The notes under the pieces are model-generated. The model was not told the origin of the DNA. It did no database searches and saw only the letters and a list, made by a program, of their open reading frames with translations. This document shows, piece after piece, positions 25,425 to 34,910 of a stretch of 64,000 bases of DNA (position 1 is the stretch's first letter; every line of letters begins with the position of its first letter). Origin of the DNA: Cohnella sp. CFH 77786 (lineage in GTDB: Bacteria > Bacillota > Bacilli > Paenibacillales > Paenibacillaceae); contig NZ_WJIB01000007.1 of NCBI RefSeq assembly GCF_019400745.1, positions 1-64,000 of the forward strand. Direction: 5' to 3'. The position numbers and the translations under genes were made by a program.

Positions 25425-27434
25425 TCATGCCCAGGGGACGCTTCTGCTTTCCCGATCCGCGGAGGAGACGGACGCCGTCTCCAGCTGTTCCCGTTTGCGC
25501 ACGTACAAGCACACGGTTTGGATATACGTGGCGTGAGACCACGTGAGCGGAGCGACCGAAAGCGGCGAGCCGTCCAGCGGGTGCAGCTGCTCCGGCAAAT
25601 TGCCGCCGGGCAGCGCGCAGCCCGCGACCCGCTCGAGCGTCCGCTTCGGCTCCTCCAAATCGGCGAAGCTCCGCGCCGTTTCGATTCTGTACTTGGCCAC
25701 CCACAGCGTGCAGATGATCCATGGGTTGCCCGGCGCCACCGCCGCGTCATCGCACACCCGGAAATAGTAATCCTCCGAGTACCGCGCAATGCCGCCGATT
25801 TCCGTGTTGACCGCCAGTCCCGACGCGATCGCTTCCATCGTGGATGCGACGCGCGGGTCCTCCGCGGGGAGCACGCCGAACTCGAACAGACCGAACAGGC
25901 TGCTTTCGAGCGTCATGTCCTTCGTCCAGCGGCCGTCTTGCCAGATCAATCCCCTGGCGAACCTACCCGCTTCTTGGTCCCACAAATGCCGGAGGATCCC
26001 GTTCTTGATCCGGTCGGCCGCCGCGCGGTAATGATCGCTGCGGTCGTAGTCGCCGAACAGGTCGGAGAAATACGCCGCCCCCATCAGCCCCCCGTAGACC
26101 GAAGCGGCGGTATAGGTCCAGATTCCGTATCGCTCCTCCCACAAATCGTAGCTGGGACGGGGAAGTCCGAGCGACGGCTCCATGTACTCGCATAAGAATT
26201 CGGACGCCTTGCGGACGAATTTGCCATACAGCGCCTGAGGCAGCTCGATCTCTCCGTGCCGGGCGTAATCCTGCCATAAAGCGTAAAGCACGAGCGCCGT
26301 TTCGTCCTCCTGAATCGGCAGCCTGGGTACGCCTTGCACGACGTAAGGATGCCAACTGGAGCCGACCGTTCCGTCCGGGTTGTATTTGTGATACAAGTAG
26401 CCTTCCGGCGACAAAACCCGCGCGCAGAAATGGAAGAACGGCGCGATCGTCCCGTGGTAGCCGGCAAGCGACATCGCGTCCGCGATCAAAGCCCCGTCAC
26501 GCGGCCACATGTAGCTGTAATGGTCCCGGTTGTACTGCAGGATGTCGGAATCGTTGGCCGCTAGGATTGCCCCCCGGTCGTCGATTTGCGTCCGGACGAT
26601 AAGCAGGCTGTGCTTGAACTGCCGGATGACCGGAGCAGGCAGATCGCCGAACTTGTTGCCGACGCGCGACAGCCAGTGGTTCCAGTAGATCACGATCCGG
26701 CTAAGCAGCTTCTCGGGATGGCTCTCCAGCACGTATTGGTCCAGCTTCTTCACTTCCTCCAGATCCGAGCCGACAGAAAACCAATAATAGACGGTGCTCT
26801 CCCCGCCGGGTTCGAGCCGAGTTCGAAAGCCGATCGTGCTGTCGACGGAGCCTTGGGCGATCGCGTTGCCGGCCAGCTCTCCGTCCTCCGCGTCGCGCCA
26901 CGTCCCTTCGGCGGATCCGAAGCGTTTGATCCCGGTCGAGAACTGATGGATGCCCCCCGTGTCGGATCTTCCGTTAAACATGAAATACGAGGAACGCTTG
27001 TAATGGAACACGGTCCGGTTCCCCGGGTAGAAAGCCGCCGTGTCGCCCACCTCGTTCCCGTCGATCATCAGGTCCTGGTGGAAGAAGATCCGTACCTCCT
27101 TGGGCGTGTGGCCCAGATTGCGCACCACCACTCGCTTCAAATAGATGCAATCGCGCTGATGGATGCCGTCGTTCACGTGCAGCTCGATGCCGAGCCGTTC
27201 GTTCCTTGCCGTCACGTTCGTGACAAGGGAATCTTCGACATATCCGAGCTCCGTCTGCCAATCGGGGTCGTCCAACCACGCGAATTGCCCGTCGCACCAA
27301 ACGCCGAACCGGCACATTTGGCCCCCCACGTGATTCAATTGTCCGACATACGGAAAATAGAGGTCGCGGATGAATCCGTGCCGGTCCAAGTTGATCAGCA
27401 TTTTGCCGTTCCCAATCACCAAATGTCTCGCCAT
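25425..27434 (-). CDS. GH15 family glucoamylase/glucodextranase-like enzyme
   Basis: A 669-residue protein. A beta-sandwich N-terminal domain (about 1-240) precedes an (alpha/alpha)6 barrel (about 270-650). GH15 features are YMWPRDGALIADA (309-320), the general acid E433 in DLWEERYGIWTYTA, and the base E615 in LPEQLHPLDG. No signal peptide is present, so it acts inside the cell. It is the last gene of the glgB-C-D-A run, 84 bp after glgA, which points to hydrolysis of glycogen-derived or alpha-glucan substrate, perhaps in place of the usual phosphorylase GlgP, which is not present. Confidence 0.9.
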   Translation of the reverse strand: MARHLVIGNGKMLINLDRHGFIRDLYFPYVGQLNHVGGQMCRFGVWCDGQFAWLDDPDWQTELGYVEDSLVTNVTARNERLGIELHVNDGIHQRDCIYLKRVVVRNLGHTPKEVRIFFHQDLMIDGNEVGDTAAFYPGNRTVFHYKRSSYFMFNGRSDTGGIHQFSTGIKRFGSAEGTWRDAEDGELAGNAIAQGSVDSTIGFRTRLEPGGESTVYYWFSVGSDLEEVKKLDQYVLESHPEKLLSRIVIYWNHWLSRVGNKFGDLPAPVIRQFKHSLLIVRTQIDDRGAILAANDSDILQYNRDHYSYMWPRDGALIADAMSLAGYHGTIAPFFHFCARVLSPEGYLYHKYNPDGTVGSSWHPYVVQGVPRLPIQEDETALVLYALWQDYARHGEIELPQALYGKFVRKASEFLCEYMEPSLGLPRPSYDLWEERYGIWTYTAASVYGGLMGAAYFSDLFGDYDRSDHYRAAADRIKNGILRHLWDQEAGRFARGLIWQDGRWTKDMTLESSLFGLFEFGVLPAEDPRVASTMEAIASGLAVNTEIGGIARYSEDYYFRVCDDAAVAPGNPWIICTLWVAKYRIETARSFADLEEPKRTLERVAGCALPGGNLPEQLHPLDGSPLSVAPLTWSHATYIQTVCLYVRKREQLETASVSSADRESRSVPWA

Positions 27435-27517
27435 GCCGGCCCCTCACTCCTTCCCTTAACACCTCTTACGCATTTGCCAAACGGGCAACCCGGAATCAAG
27501 CTGACCTTAGCCCCGCC

Positions 27518-28969
27518 CTATCCCGCCTGCGCCTGATCCGCGAGCTGGCGGTACAACCGCTCGTATTCGCGCGCGGAAGCGTCCCAACCATAGTTCCTCT
27601 TCGCTCCGTTCGCAAGAATTTGTGCCCATGCCTCTTCGTCCCCGTAAAACGACAGCGCCCGCCTGAGCGTATACAGCATGTCGTGGGCCGTTGCCGGCCC
27701 GAAGCTGAAACCGTTCCCCGTACCGGTATATTCGTTGTACGATTCGACCGTGTCGCGCAAGCCCCCGGTTTCGCGCACGACGGGCACCGAACGGTATCGG
27801 AGGGCGATCAGCTGGCTTAATCCGCAAGGCTCGAACCGGGAAGGCATGAGATAAAGATCGGAACCCGCGTAAATCCGCCGGGCCAACCCTTCGTTGAATC
27901 CGAACCAGACCGCAAGACGCCCGGGATACCGCCGGGCAGCTTCCCGCAGCATCGCCTCGATTCCCGGTTCCCCGGAACCGAGGATCGCAAGCTGCGCCCG
28001 TTCCTCCGCCATCAGCCCCGGAAGCGCCTCTCCGATCAGGTCGAAGCCTTTCTGCCCCGCCAGCCGGGAGACGATCCCGATGAGCGGCGCCTGCCCGTCC
28101 TCCGCCAGGCCGAGCTCGCGCTGCAGGGCTGTCTTGTTCCGCCTCTTCTTCTCCCGCGAGTCGCGGTAAGGCACGGCCAGATGGGGATCGCGCATCGGAT
28201 CGTATTCCTGCGTGTCGATGCCGTTCACGATGCCGACGAGATCCCCCGCACGCCGCCGGAGCACGCCGTCCAGCTTCTCTCCGAACGCTTCGGTCTGAAT
28301 TTCCATCGCATAGGTCGGACTGACCGTCGTAAGCTTGTCCGCATACAGAAGGCCGGCCTTCATGCAGCTGGCCGCGCCATAAAATTCGAGGCCGTCGGAA
28401 GTGAACAGATCGTCTCCGGCCGAGAGCAGATCCTGCAGCAATCCGCGGGAAAACACCCCCTGGTATTGCAGGTTGTGAATCGTGAACACGGTACGGATAT
28501 CGCGGTAACCGGGCCGGTTCGCGTATCTCGTTCGCAGCAGCAGCGGGATGAGACCCGTCTGCCAATCATGGCAATGGAGAATGTCGGGCATTTCTCCCAG
28601 CAGCTCCAGCGACTCCAGCACGGCGAAGCTGAAGAAGGCGAACCGCTCCGCCTCCTCCTCGCCATAGCCGTACAGGTAACCCCGCTTGAAATAATATTCA
28701 TTATCCAGCAGCAGAAAACGAATCCCGTTCTCGAAGCACTCGAACAGGCCGCAATATTGGCGCCGCCAGCCGACGTTGACGAACGTGTATCCCAAATAAA
28801 CCGCCCGATCCGAGAGCTCCCGGGGAATTTCCCCGTATTTCGGAAGCATGACGGTGACGTCGATACCCCGTTTCGCCAAACTTTTGGGAAGGGCGCCGAC
28901 GACATCCGCCAGCCCCCCGGTTTTCGCGAACGGCATCGCCTCCGATGCCGCGAACAGAACCTTCACCAC
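27518..28969 (-). CDS. glgA: Glycogen synthase (ADP-glucose, GT5)
   Basis: A 483-residue GT-B glycosyltransferase that extends the alpha-1,4-glucan chain from ADP-glucose. The donor-binding KTGGLADV motif is at 16-23, and the C-terminal domain has PLIGIVSRLAGQKG, PSRFEPCGLSQ and ETGGLRDTV, all typical of GT5. It starts at GTG with GGGGGTGG upstream, 12 bp after glgD. Length matches the family. Confidence 0.95.
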   Translation of the reverse strand: MVKVLFAASEAMPFAKTGGLADVVGALPKSLAKRGIDVTVMLPKYGEIPRELSDRAVYLGYTFVNVGWRRQYCGLFECFENGIRFLLLDNEYYFKRGYLYGYGEEEAERFAFFSFAVLESLELLGEMPDILHCHDWQTGLIPLLLRTRYANRPGYRDIRTVFTIHNLQYQGVFSRGLLQDLLSAGDDLFTSDGLEFYGAASCMKAGLLYADKLTTVSPTYAMEIQTEAFGEKLDGVLRRRAGDLVGIVNGIDTQEYDPMRDPHLAVPYRDSREKKRRNKTALQRELGLAEDGQAPLIGIVSRLAGQKGFDLIGEALPGLMAEERAQLAILGSGEPGIEAMLREAARRYPGRLAVWFGFNEGLARRIYAGSDLYLMPSRFEPCGLSQLIALRYRSVPVVRETGGLRDTVESYNEYTGTGNGFSFGPATAHDMLYTLRRALSFYGDEEAWAQILANGAKRNYGWDASAREYERLYRQLADQAQAG

Positions 28970-28981
28970 GCCACCCCCGTC

Positions 28982-30097
28982 TTAGATGACTTTTCTCTTG
29001 ACCGCCAGGAACGGCAGGTCCGAAGCGCCACGCAGCTGCTGAAGCGGACGTATCTCTACTTCCTTGTCCAAAATGCAGTTCTCGAGGGAACCGTTCTCGC
29101 CCACGACGCCGTTCTGCATGACGATGCTGTTGCGCACGACGGCTCCCTTCCCGACCTTGACTCCCCGGAATAAAATGCTGCCCTCGACCGTCCCTTCGAT
29201 GTCGCAGCCGTTGGCGATAAGGGAATGCGTAACGTCGGCGCTGCTGCGGTAACGGGTCGGCGGTTCGTCTTTGACCTTGGTGTACACCGGTCCGTTCCGG
29301 AAAAAGAGCTCGTGCCAGATGTCGGGCTTGAGCAGCTCCATGCTATGCCGGTAATATGCCGGGATGTTGTTGACGATCCCGAGCCAGCCTTCATGCAAGT
29401 ACGCGCCCACGTTCAGCCGGTCCAAATTCGACATGACGGCGTGCCGCACGAAATGGTCCTGGCCCCGCGCCAGCGACGACTCCACCAAATCGAGCAGCAG
29501 CTCCTTGGAGAGGACGTACATTTCCATCGACACGATGTCGCTGGCCAACCTGCCGTAATGGTCCTGCATCTCCGTAATCCGGCCCGCGTCGTTCACCTTC
29601 GCTTTGCGGGCCAATCCCGTGACGCCTTCCAAGCCGCGATGGCAGACGACGGTGATATCGGATCCCCGCTGCCGGTGGTCTTCCAATACTTTGGCGAAGT
29701 CGACGTTGCTCACCATGTGACTCCGCGCGACGACCACGTATTCGAACGGGCTGCTGCGGGCAAAGTAGTCCCGGTGACGGTAGAAATGATACAAATCTCC
29801 TTTGCCGAAATCCGTTTGGTCCTCCATGGACGGCGGCAATACGAACAGGCCGTTCCCTTTGCGGTGCAAGTCCCAATGCTTGCCCGAGCCGATATGGTCC
29901 ATCAGGGACCTGAATTTCGTGTGGGCGAAGACGGCGACCTTGGGAATACCGGAATTGACCATGGACGAGAGGGTGAAGTCGATGAGACGATAGCGGCCGC
30001 CGAACGGCACGGTCGCCAGGCAGCGATTCGCCGTCAAACCGCCCATTTCGTCCGCCTCATGGATCAGGTTGATTACGCCCAGCATCGGAAGATTCAT
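28982..30097 (-). CDS. glgD: Glucose-1-phosphate adenylyltransferase, GlgD subunit
   Basis: A 371-residue protein homologous to Glg[19 protein letters not shown] and a C-terminal left-handed beta-helix ([22 protein letters not shown]). The N-terminal pyrophosphorylase loop is replaced by [21 protein letters not shown], as in the regulatory, largely inactive GlgD subunits of Bacillota. The start overlaps the glgC stop as ATGA; AGGAGGTGG is 9 nt upstream. It forms a heterotetramer with GlgC by family. Confidence 0.94.
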   Translation of the reverse strand: MNLPMLGVINLIHEADEMGGLTANRCLATVPFGGRYRLIDFTLSSMVNSGIPKVAVFAHTKFRSLMDHIGSGKHWDLHRKGNGLFVLPPSMEDQTDFGKGDLYHFYRHRDYFARSSPFEYVVVARSHMVSNVDFAKVLEDHRQRGSDITVVCHRGLEGVTGLARKAKVNDAGRITEMQDHYGRLASDIVSMEMYVLSKELLLDLVESSLARGQDHFVRHAVMSNLDRLNVGAYLHEGWLGIVNNIPAYYRHSMELLKPDIWHELFFRNGPVYTKVKDEPPTRYRSSADVTHSLIANGCDIEGTVEGSILFRGVKVGKGAVVRNSIVMQNGVVGENGSLENCILDKEVEIRPLQQLRGASDLPFLAVKRKVI

Positions 30098-31260
30098 ACC
30101 GGTTCCACCTCCTGCAGCTTGGTTTCGTCCCTCAGGTTTTCCCCGCTGCCGACGACCGCGATCTCGACCGAATCGACGCTGCCGACTTTGCAGCCATCCC
30201 CGACGACCGCGTTCTCCCCGACGATGGCCCGGATGACGCGGGCTCCCGCGCCGATCGTCGCGCCGGGCATGACGACCGAATCTTCCACCAGGCTGCCTTC
30301 TCCGACGGTAACGCCGTGGAAGAGCACCGAGCGGTTCACATGGCCAGCCACCAGACAGCCTTCGTTGATAAGCGAGCTGCAGACCTTGGCATGGGGAGCG
30401 ACATACTGGGCCGGCCGGTTCGGATTGACGGAGAAGATGCGCCAAGACCGGTCGTCGAGCTGCAAATCCGGCTCATCCGCCAGCAGGTCCATGTTGGCCT
30501 CCCACAAGCTCTCGACGGTGCCGACATCCTTCCAATACCCCCCGAAACGGTACGTAAACAATCGGGCTTGTTCCCGAAGCATCGTCGGAATGATGTCCTT
30601 GCCGAAATCGTTCGATGAAGTTTTCTCCGCCTCGTCCTTGATCAAAGCTTCCCGAAGCACCGGCCAAGTAAAAATATAGACGCCCATCGAAGCCAGATTG
30701 CTTGCCGGTTTCTTCGGCTTCTCCGCGAACTCGGTGATTCTGCCGTCCCCGTCGACGCTCAGGATCCCGAACCGGCTGGCGTCCGCCCACGGCACCGTAA
30801 TTACGGCGATCGTGGCGTCGGCCCGGTTCCGTTTGTGCGCTTCCAGCATCAAGCCGTAATCCATTTTGTAAATGTGGTCGCCGGAAATGATCAAGACGTA
30901 CTCCGGGTCGTACCTTTCGATGAATCCGATATTCTGGTAAATGGCGTTGGCTGTCCCTTTGTACCACGTGCCGCCCTTGGAACGGACGAACGGCGGAAGC
31001 ACGTGCATGCCCCCGTCCCTTCGATCCAGCCCCCAGGAACTTCCGATCCCGAGATATTGATTGAGGACGAGCGGCTGATACTGCGTAAGCACGCCGACCG
31101 TCTCGATGCCGGAATGCACGCAGTTGCTCAAAGTGAAATCGATAATGCGGTACTTCCCCCCGAAATGAACGGCCGGTTTGGCCAAATCCTTGGTCAGGAC
31201 GCCCAGCCGGCGTCCCTCCCCGCCCGCGAGCAGCATGGCGATGCATTCGTTGCGCCGCAT
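30094..31260 (-). CDS. glgC: Glucose-1-phosphate adenylyltransferase, catalytic subunit
   Basis: A 388-residue enzyme that makes ADP-glucose, the committed step of glycogen synthesis. The catalytic loop is [22 protein letters not shown], with [20 protein letters not shown], the substrate loops TANAIYQN and [11 protein letters not shown], and a C-terminal beta-helix. It lies 6 bp after glgB and overlaps glgD by 4 bp. In B. subtilis the same gene order lies under sporulation control; here I see no clear sigma-factor-specific promoter. Confidence 0.96.
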   Translation of the reverse strand: MRRNECIAMLLAGGEGRRLGVLTKDLAKPAVHFGGKYRIIDFTLSNCVHSGIETVGVLTQYQPLVLNQYLGIGSSWGLDRRDGGMHVLPPFVRSKGGTWYKGTANAIYQNIGFIERYDPEYVLIISGDHIYKMDYGLMLEAHKRNRADATIAVITVPWADASRFGILSVDGDGRITEFAEKPKKPASNLASMGVYIFTWPVLREALIKDEAEKTSSNDFGKDIIPTMLREQARLFTYRFGGYWKDVGTVESLWEANMDLLADEPDLQLDDRSWRIFSVNPNRPAQYVAPHAKVCSSLINEGCLVAGHVNRSVLFHGVTVGEGSLVEDSVVMPGATIGAGARVIRAIVGENAVVGDGCKVGSVDSVEIAVVGSGENLRDETKLQEVEPV

Positions 31261-31266
31261 ACTCTG

Positions 31267-33216
31267 TCACTCCTCTCCCATGATAGATGCTGTCGGTATA
31301 GCAGGGCTCGCATGAGACCAATCGATCGGCGACCAGAAGAGAATCGCCAATTGGGGCAAGGGAATATCGATGCTGCATGCTTGGCCGTGCATCGGCCGGC
31401 CAACCGCGTGGACTTCGGATGGAACGGATAACCCGGTGCCCCCGAAATCCGCTTCGTCGCTGTTCAGCAGAAGCCGGTAACGGCCCGGATACGGCACACC
31501 GACGCGGAAATCGCCATAAGCGTTGCGGGAGAAATTGCATACCGCGACGACGGGCGGATCGCTCCCCATTCCTCTGCGGAGGAAGATCAGCACGGATTGC
31601 GCCGCATTGTGGACGTCGATCCAGGCGAACCCCTCCGGCGAGTGGTCCAAGCGCCACAGCGCAGGTTGGCCGGCGTAGAGTTGGTTAAGCTGGCGGACAA
31701 AGCGGTGCATGCTGTCATGCAGCGGATAGGCGAGGAGCATCCAATCCAGTCCGGCGTCATCCTTCCACTCGTCGAACTGACCGAACTCGCCTCCCATGAA
31801 CAGCAGCTTCTTGCCGGGATGCGCCATCCAGTATCCGTACATCAGGCGAAGGTTGGCGAATTTCTCCGGGTAGGATCCGGGCATTTTGTGGAGCAGAGAG
31901 CGTTTGCCGTGCACGACTTCATCGTGCGAGAAAGGCAGGACGTAATTTTCGGAATAGGCGTACCATAAAGAGAAAGTCAAGAGCGAGTGGCGGGCGGGTC
32001 TAAGGTGAGGGTCGGTTTCCATGTAGCGGAGCAGATCGTTCATCCAGCCCATGTTCCATTTGTAGTTGAATCCGAGGCCTCCAAGGTAAGTGGGCGAGGT
32101 GACGGCGGGATAGGAGGAAGAATCTTCGGCGATCATGAGGCTCTCGGGATAATGGCGGAAGACGGTTTCGTTCAAGACGCGGAGAAAACGAAGAGCTTCA
32201 AGGTGTTCCGTCGTTCCATGCTTGTTCAGCGTCTTCATGCCGTCCGGCTTGTCGAAATGGAGATCGATCATGCTGGCGACCGCATCCACGCGGATTCCGT
32301 CGATATGGTACGCATCCAGCCAGAACAGTGCGTTCGAAACGAGGAAACTGATCACTTCCGGCTTGCCGAAATCGAAGGCGAGCGTCCCCCACAGCGGCTT
32401 CTCCGCGCGGCGGGGATCGAAGTCCTCGTAGAGGGCGGTGCCGTCGAAGAGGCGGAGGCCGTGATCGTCCTTGCAGAAGTGGCCTGGAACCCAATCCAGG
32501 ATGACGCCGATGCCGCGCTGGTGGCAACGGTCTATCAGCTTCATGAGACCTTCCGGCGGGCCGTACCGGCTCGTCGCGGCAAAATAGCCGGTCGTTTGGT
32601 ATCCCCAGGATCGGTCCAAGGGGTGTTCCGTCAAAGGCAGGACCTCGATATGGGTATAGCCCATGGAGGCAACGTAATCCGTCAACTCTTCCGCCAACTG
32701 ATCGTAAGTGCGGAAGCATTCCGGCGCGTCCATCCTCCAGGAAGAGAGGTGCACTTCGTAAATCAGCATCGGGTTCCCGTACGGCGGACTCCGGCGTTTG
32801 CGCTCCATCCAGTCCGCGTCATGCCAGACATACCGGTCCAATCGGGCAACGACGGAAGCCGTATTCGGCCTGAGTTCGCTGCGGAAGGCGAACGGGTCGG
32901 CTTTGAGCCTCCGTTCCCCGCGGCTATCGGTCAGCTCGTATTTATACCGCTCTCCCTCGCCGATGCCGGGCACGAACAACACCCAGACGCCGGTCGTTCC
33001 GGCCAATTCCATCCGATGGCCCGAGCCGTCCCAGCCGTTGAAATCGCCGACGACCGATACGGATCGCGCATTCGGCGCCCATACGGCGAACCGTACCCCT
33101 TCCCGGCCATCCGATTTCGCGAGGTGCGCTCCAAGGGTCAGGTAAGCGCGGTACAGCTGCCCCGTGTTGAACAAATAGAGATCTTCTTGGGAAATGTTGG
33201 TAGGCGGGGCTAGCAC
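31267..33216 (-). CDS. glgB: 1,4-alpha-glucan branching enzyme (GH13)
   Basis: A 649-residue enzyme that makes alpha-1,6 branches in glycogen. The N-terminal CBM48 (FAVWAPNARSVSVVGDFNGWDG) is followed by a GH13 barrel. The catalytic residues are D311 (DGIRVDAV), E364 (MIAEDSS) and the H431-D432 pair (PFSHDEVVHG). The GTG start is 7 nt after GGGAGGTGA. It is the first gene of the glgB-C-D-A-GH15 operon. Confidence 0.96.
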   Translation of the reverse strand: MLAPPTNISQEDLYLFNTGQLYRAYLTLGAHLAKSDGREGVRFAVWAPNARSVSVVGDFNGWDGSGHRMELAGTTGVWVLFVPGIGEGERYKYELTDSRGERRLKADPFAFRSELRPNTASVVARLDRYVWHDADWMERKRRSPPYGNPMLIYEVHLSSWRMDAPECFRTYDQLAEELTDYVASMGYTHIEVLPLTEHPLDRSWGYQTTGYFAATSRYGPPEGLMKLIDRCHQRGIGVILDWVPGHFCKDDHGLRLFDGTALYEDFDPRRAEKPLWGTLAFDFGKPEVISFLVSNALFWLDAYHIDGIRVDAVASMIDLHFDKPDGMKTLNKHGTTEHLEALRFLRVLNETVFRHYPESLMIAEDSSSYPAVTSPTYLGGLGFNYKWNMGWMNDLLRYMETDPHLRPARHSLLTFSLWYAYSENYVLPFSHDEVVHGKRSLLHKMPGSYPEKFANLRLMYGYWMAHPGKKLLFMGGEFGQFDEWKDDAGLDWMLLAYPLHDSMHRFVRQLNQLYAGQPALWRLDHSPEGFAWIDVHNAAQSVLIFLRRGMGSDPPVVAVCNFSRNAYGDFRVGVPYPGRYRLLLNSDEADFGGTGLSVPSEVHAVGRPMHGQACSIDIPLPQLAILFWSPIDWSHASPAIPTASIMGEE

Positions 33217-33594
33217 GGTAAGTCACCTCCCGTCGATCGGAATCGAATATCAGCAACCCAGATGCGTCTTCACCCTCAAATGCGTAAATATTTTGTCATT
33301 TTTTCTGACAGATAACATTAATCTTACATTCATTATAGCGAATTCGATGGTAAAATACATCCACAAATCTAGGATATTGGAGAAGTTAGCCAAATCATTC
33401 TTCTTTTCCGGATAAGCCTGCGTACGCAAGTAATAACGACTTCGTCGTCCTGTAAGGACATAGAATGTCGTTTTTATCGTAGATCATTCAGAAATGAATA
33501 GGCGTGAAACTTATCAATTCCGAATGATCGAAAAAAACCGCCGTCTGATTTGCGGCGGTTTTCCGGCGATTCTGCAGTCTCGGGTTGACCCGGC
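33217..33594. other. AT-rich glg upstream region with several inverted repeats
   Basis: About 380 bp without a gene. It holds TGTCA-N7-TGACA (33294-33310), a TATAAT hexamer on the minus strand near 33334 with no good -35, the palindrome TGCGTACGCA near 33420, ACGAC..GTCGT with inner TCCT/AGGA followed by TTTTTA on the plus strand (33445-33476), and GATCATTC/GAATGATC (33482-33529). It is a possible site of glg regulation or of a short plus-strand RNA. Confidence 0.4.
33531..33564 (-). terminator. Terminator of the DUF3892-like gene
   Basis: CCGCC and GGCGG pair in an ACCGCC..GGCGGTTTT context, followed by TTTTTTTCG on the minus strand, 30 bp after the stop. Confidence 0.8.
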
Positions 33595-33834
33595 TCAGAA
33601 CGGAGGCAGGTTGTCCAAATTGTTGTCCTCGCGTCCGTCCGGATCGGAGCGCAAGTGCTCGTCCCCGTCCCGTCCGCGGAACACGTTCACGTTCGCGATC
33701 TGGTTGTTCTTGGCCATTAGCTGGGCGGTTTTGTAGTCGACCACTTGGCCCGACGACAGCTTCAGCTCCACAATGTCCCCGTCTCCGTTCTTGCGCACCG
33801 CCACCACTTCGTCAGGCGGGTTTTGGTTTTCCAT
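33595..33834 (-). CDS. Small DUF3892-like protein
   Basis: A 79-residue protein. DEVVAVRKNGDGDIVELKLSSGQVVDYKTAQLMAKNNQIANVNVF matches the DUF3892 layout (strand, turn, strand, then a helix followed by the NVNVF strand). An acidic tail (RDGDEHLRSDPDGREDNN) follows. GGGAGGTG stands before the ATG at 33834. No function is known. Confidence 0.75.
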   Translation of the reverse strand: MENQNPPDEVVAVRKNGDGDIVELKLSSGQVVDYKTAQLMAKNNQIANVNVFRGRDGDEHLRSDPDGREDNNLDNLPPF

Positions 33835-33998
33835 GGCAAGCACCTCCCGCTTATAGGATGCAAGAGGGAACCGAAATTTATCCTCGATCCGCTTTTGGAA
33901 TTTTTCCTAAAAAAATTTGTGAAAACCGATACCGGAAGCTCGAAAATATGTTATACTGAAAGCGCTACCAAAGCAACATATTTCCGGAGGGGGATACG

Positions 33999-34346
33999 AT
34001 GGACATGAGCGGGGCAACGCGGGACAAGAACGTTTACGAAGATTTCGAACCGAGAACGGACACGCTTTTTTTCAAGGTCGATTCTTCCCACGGTCTGGTC
34101 AGCTTTCACGGCCGAAACTACAATATCAAAAAGAGACTTTCCGCCGATGAGAGAAACCGCCTGATGTCGGATGCCGCCTTTTTCCGACTGGATTCGAACT
34201 GCTACGTTAACGCGGGCAAGATCAGCCGCATGGAAGACGATGCGATCTGCTTCGGGGATACGAACAAGCGGATTCCCTGCTCCAAACGGAAGCAGCAGAT
34301 GATCCTGAACCTGCTGTCTTCCTCTGCCAGAATTTCGGGGTCTTAA
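33999..34346 (+). CDS. Stand-alone LytTR-type DNA-binding protein
   Basis: A 115-residue protein. Residues 20-105 follow the LytTR fold: LFFKVDSSHGLVSFHGRNYNI, then FFRLDSNCYVNAGKISRMED (family: FxRiHrSyxVNxxxI), and IPCSKRKQQMI (family: ipvSrrrxxxl). There is no receiver or membrane domain. CGGAGGGGGA precedes the ATG. It is convergent with the ECF sigma gene, sharing a long terminator. Its targets are unknown; the neighbouring operon is a candidate. Confidence 0.75.
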   Translation: MDMSGATRDKNVYEDFEPRTDTLFFKVDSSHGLVSFHGRNYNIKKRLSADERNRLMSDAAFFRLDSNCYVNAGKISRMEDDAICFGDTNKRIPCSKRKQQMILNLLSSSARISGS

Positions 34347-34404
34347 CGGAAAAATCGCGATTCCTCCCAACCTAGAGGCGGGAAGAATCGCGATTTTTCG
34401 TTAA
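34343..34404. terminator. Long bidirectional terminator
   Basis: TTAACG-GAAAAATCGCGATT pairs with AATCGCGATTTTTCGTTAA over about 19 bp around a GC-rich loop. It serves both the LytTR gene and the sigma-factor operon, whose stop codon lies inside it. Confidence 0.88.
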
Positions 34405-34910
34405 ACGGCGCCCGGGTCTTCGCCCGTCCCCGTCCGGAGCCATTCGGCCAATTGCAGCCGGCCTCGCCGGAGGAACGTTTTGACCGTATTCTCGGGGCAG
34501 CCGAGCTGCCTTGCGATCTCCCGGCAACTGGAATGGCCGTAGACGCGCAGGCAGAAGGCGCTCCGAACCGGCGGCCGGAGCCGCATCAAGAGCCCGTGCA
34601 CGGTTCGTTCGTACTCCCGGTCGAGGATCGTCTGCTCCGGCTCGCGGGCATAGACAGCCGCAGGTTCTCCAAGCAGACGGGCATTCCGCCGCTTGCGTCG
34701 CCACTCGTCCACGAACAACCGGTAACCGGTCCGGGACAACCACGCTTTCGAATGCTCCGGAATTTCGCTCTGCTGGCACAGTCGGAGGAAAATTTCCTGC
34801 ACCAGGTCGTCCGCCTCTTCCCGGTTTCGGGTTAAGGCGAGCATGTACCGGCGCAGCTCAGGGGCGTGCATCGCGTATAACCCGTCAATCTCCTCCGCCG
34901 CCCGCCGCAT
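34401..34910 (-). CDS. ECF-type sigma factor
   Basis: A 169-residue protein with region 2 (LALTRNREEADDLVQEIFLRLCQ, SKAWLSRTGYRLFVDEWRRKR) and region 4 (LRPPVRSAFCLRVYGHSSCREIARQLGCPENTVKTFLRRGRLQL). No anti-sigma gene follows. It is the last gene of the operon and overlaps the ATPase gene by 26 bp. The ATG at 34910 follows GGGAGGTGAA; an alternative GTG lies 4 codons upstream. It may be tuned by the transporter or by the AbrB-tailed ATPase encoded just before it; this is inference. Confidence 0.85.
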   Translation of the reverse strand: MRRAAEEIDGLYAMHAPELRRYMLALTRNREEADDLVQEIFLRLCQQSEIPEHSKAWLSRTGYRLFVDEWRRKRRNARLLGEPAAVYAREPEQTILDREYERTVHGLLMRLRPPVRSAFCLRVYGHSSCREIARQLGCPENTVKTFLRRGRLQLAEWLRTGTGEDPGAV

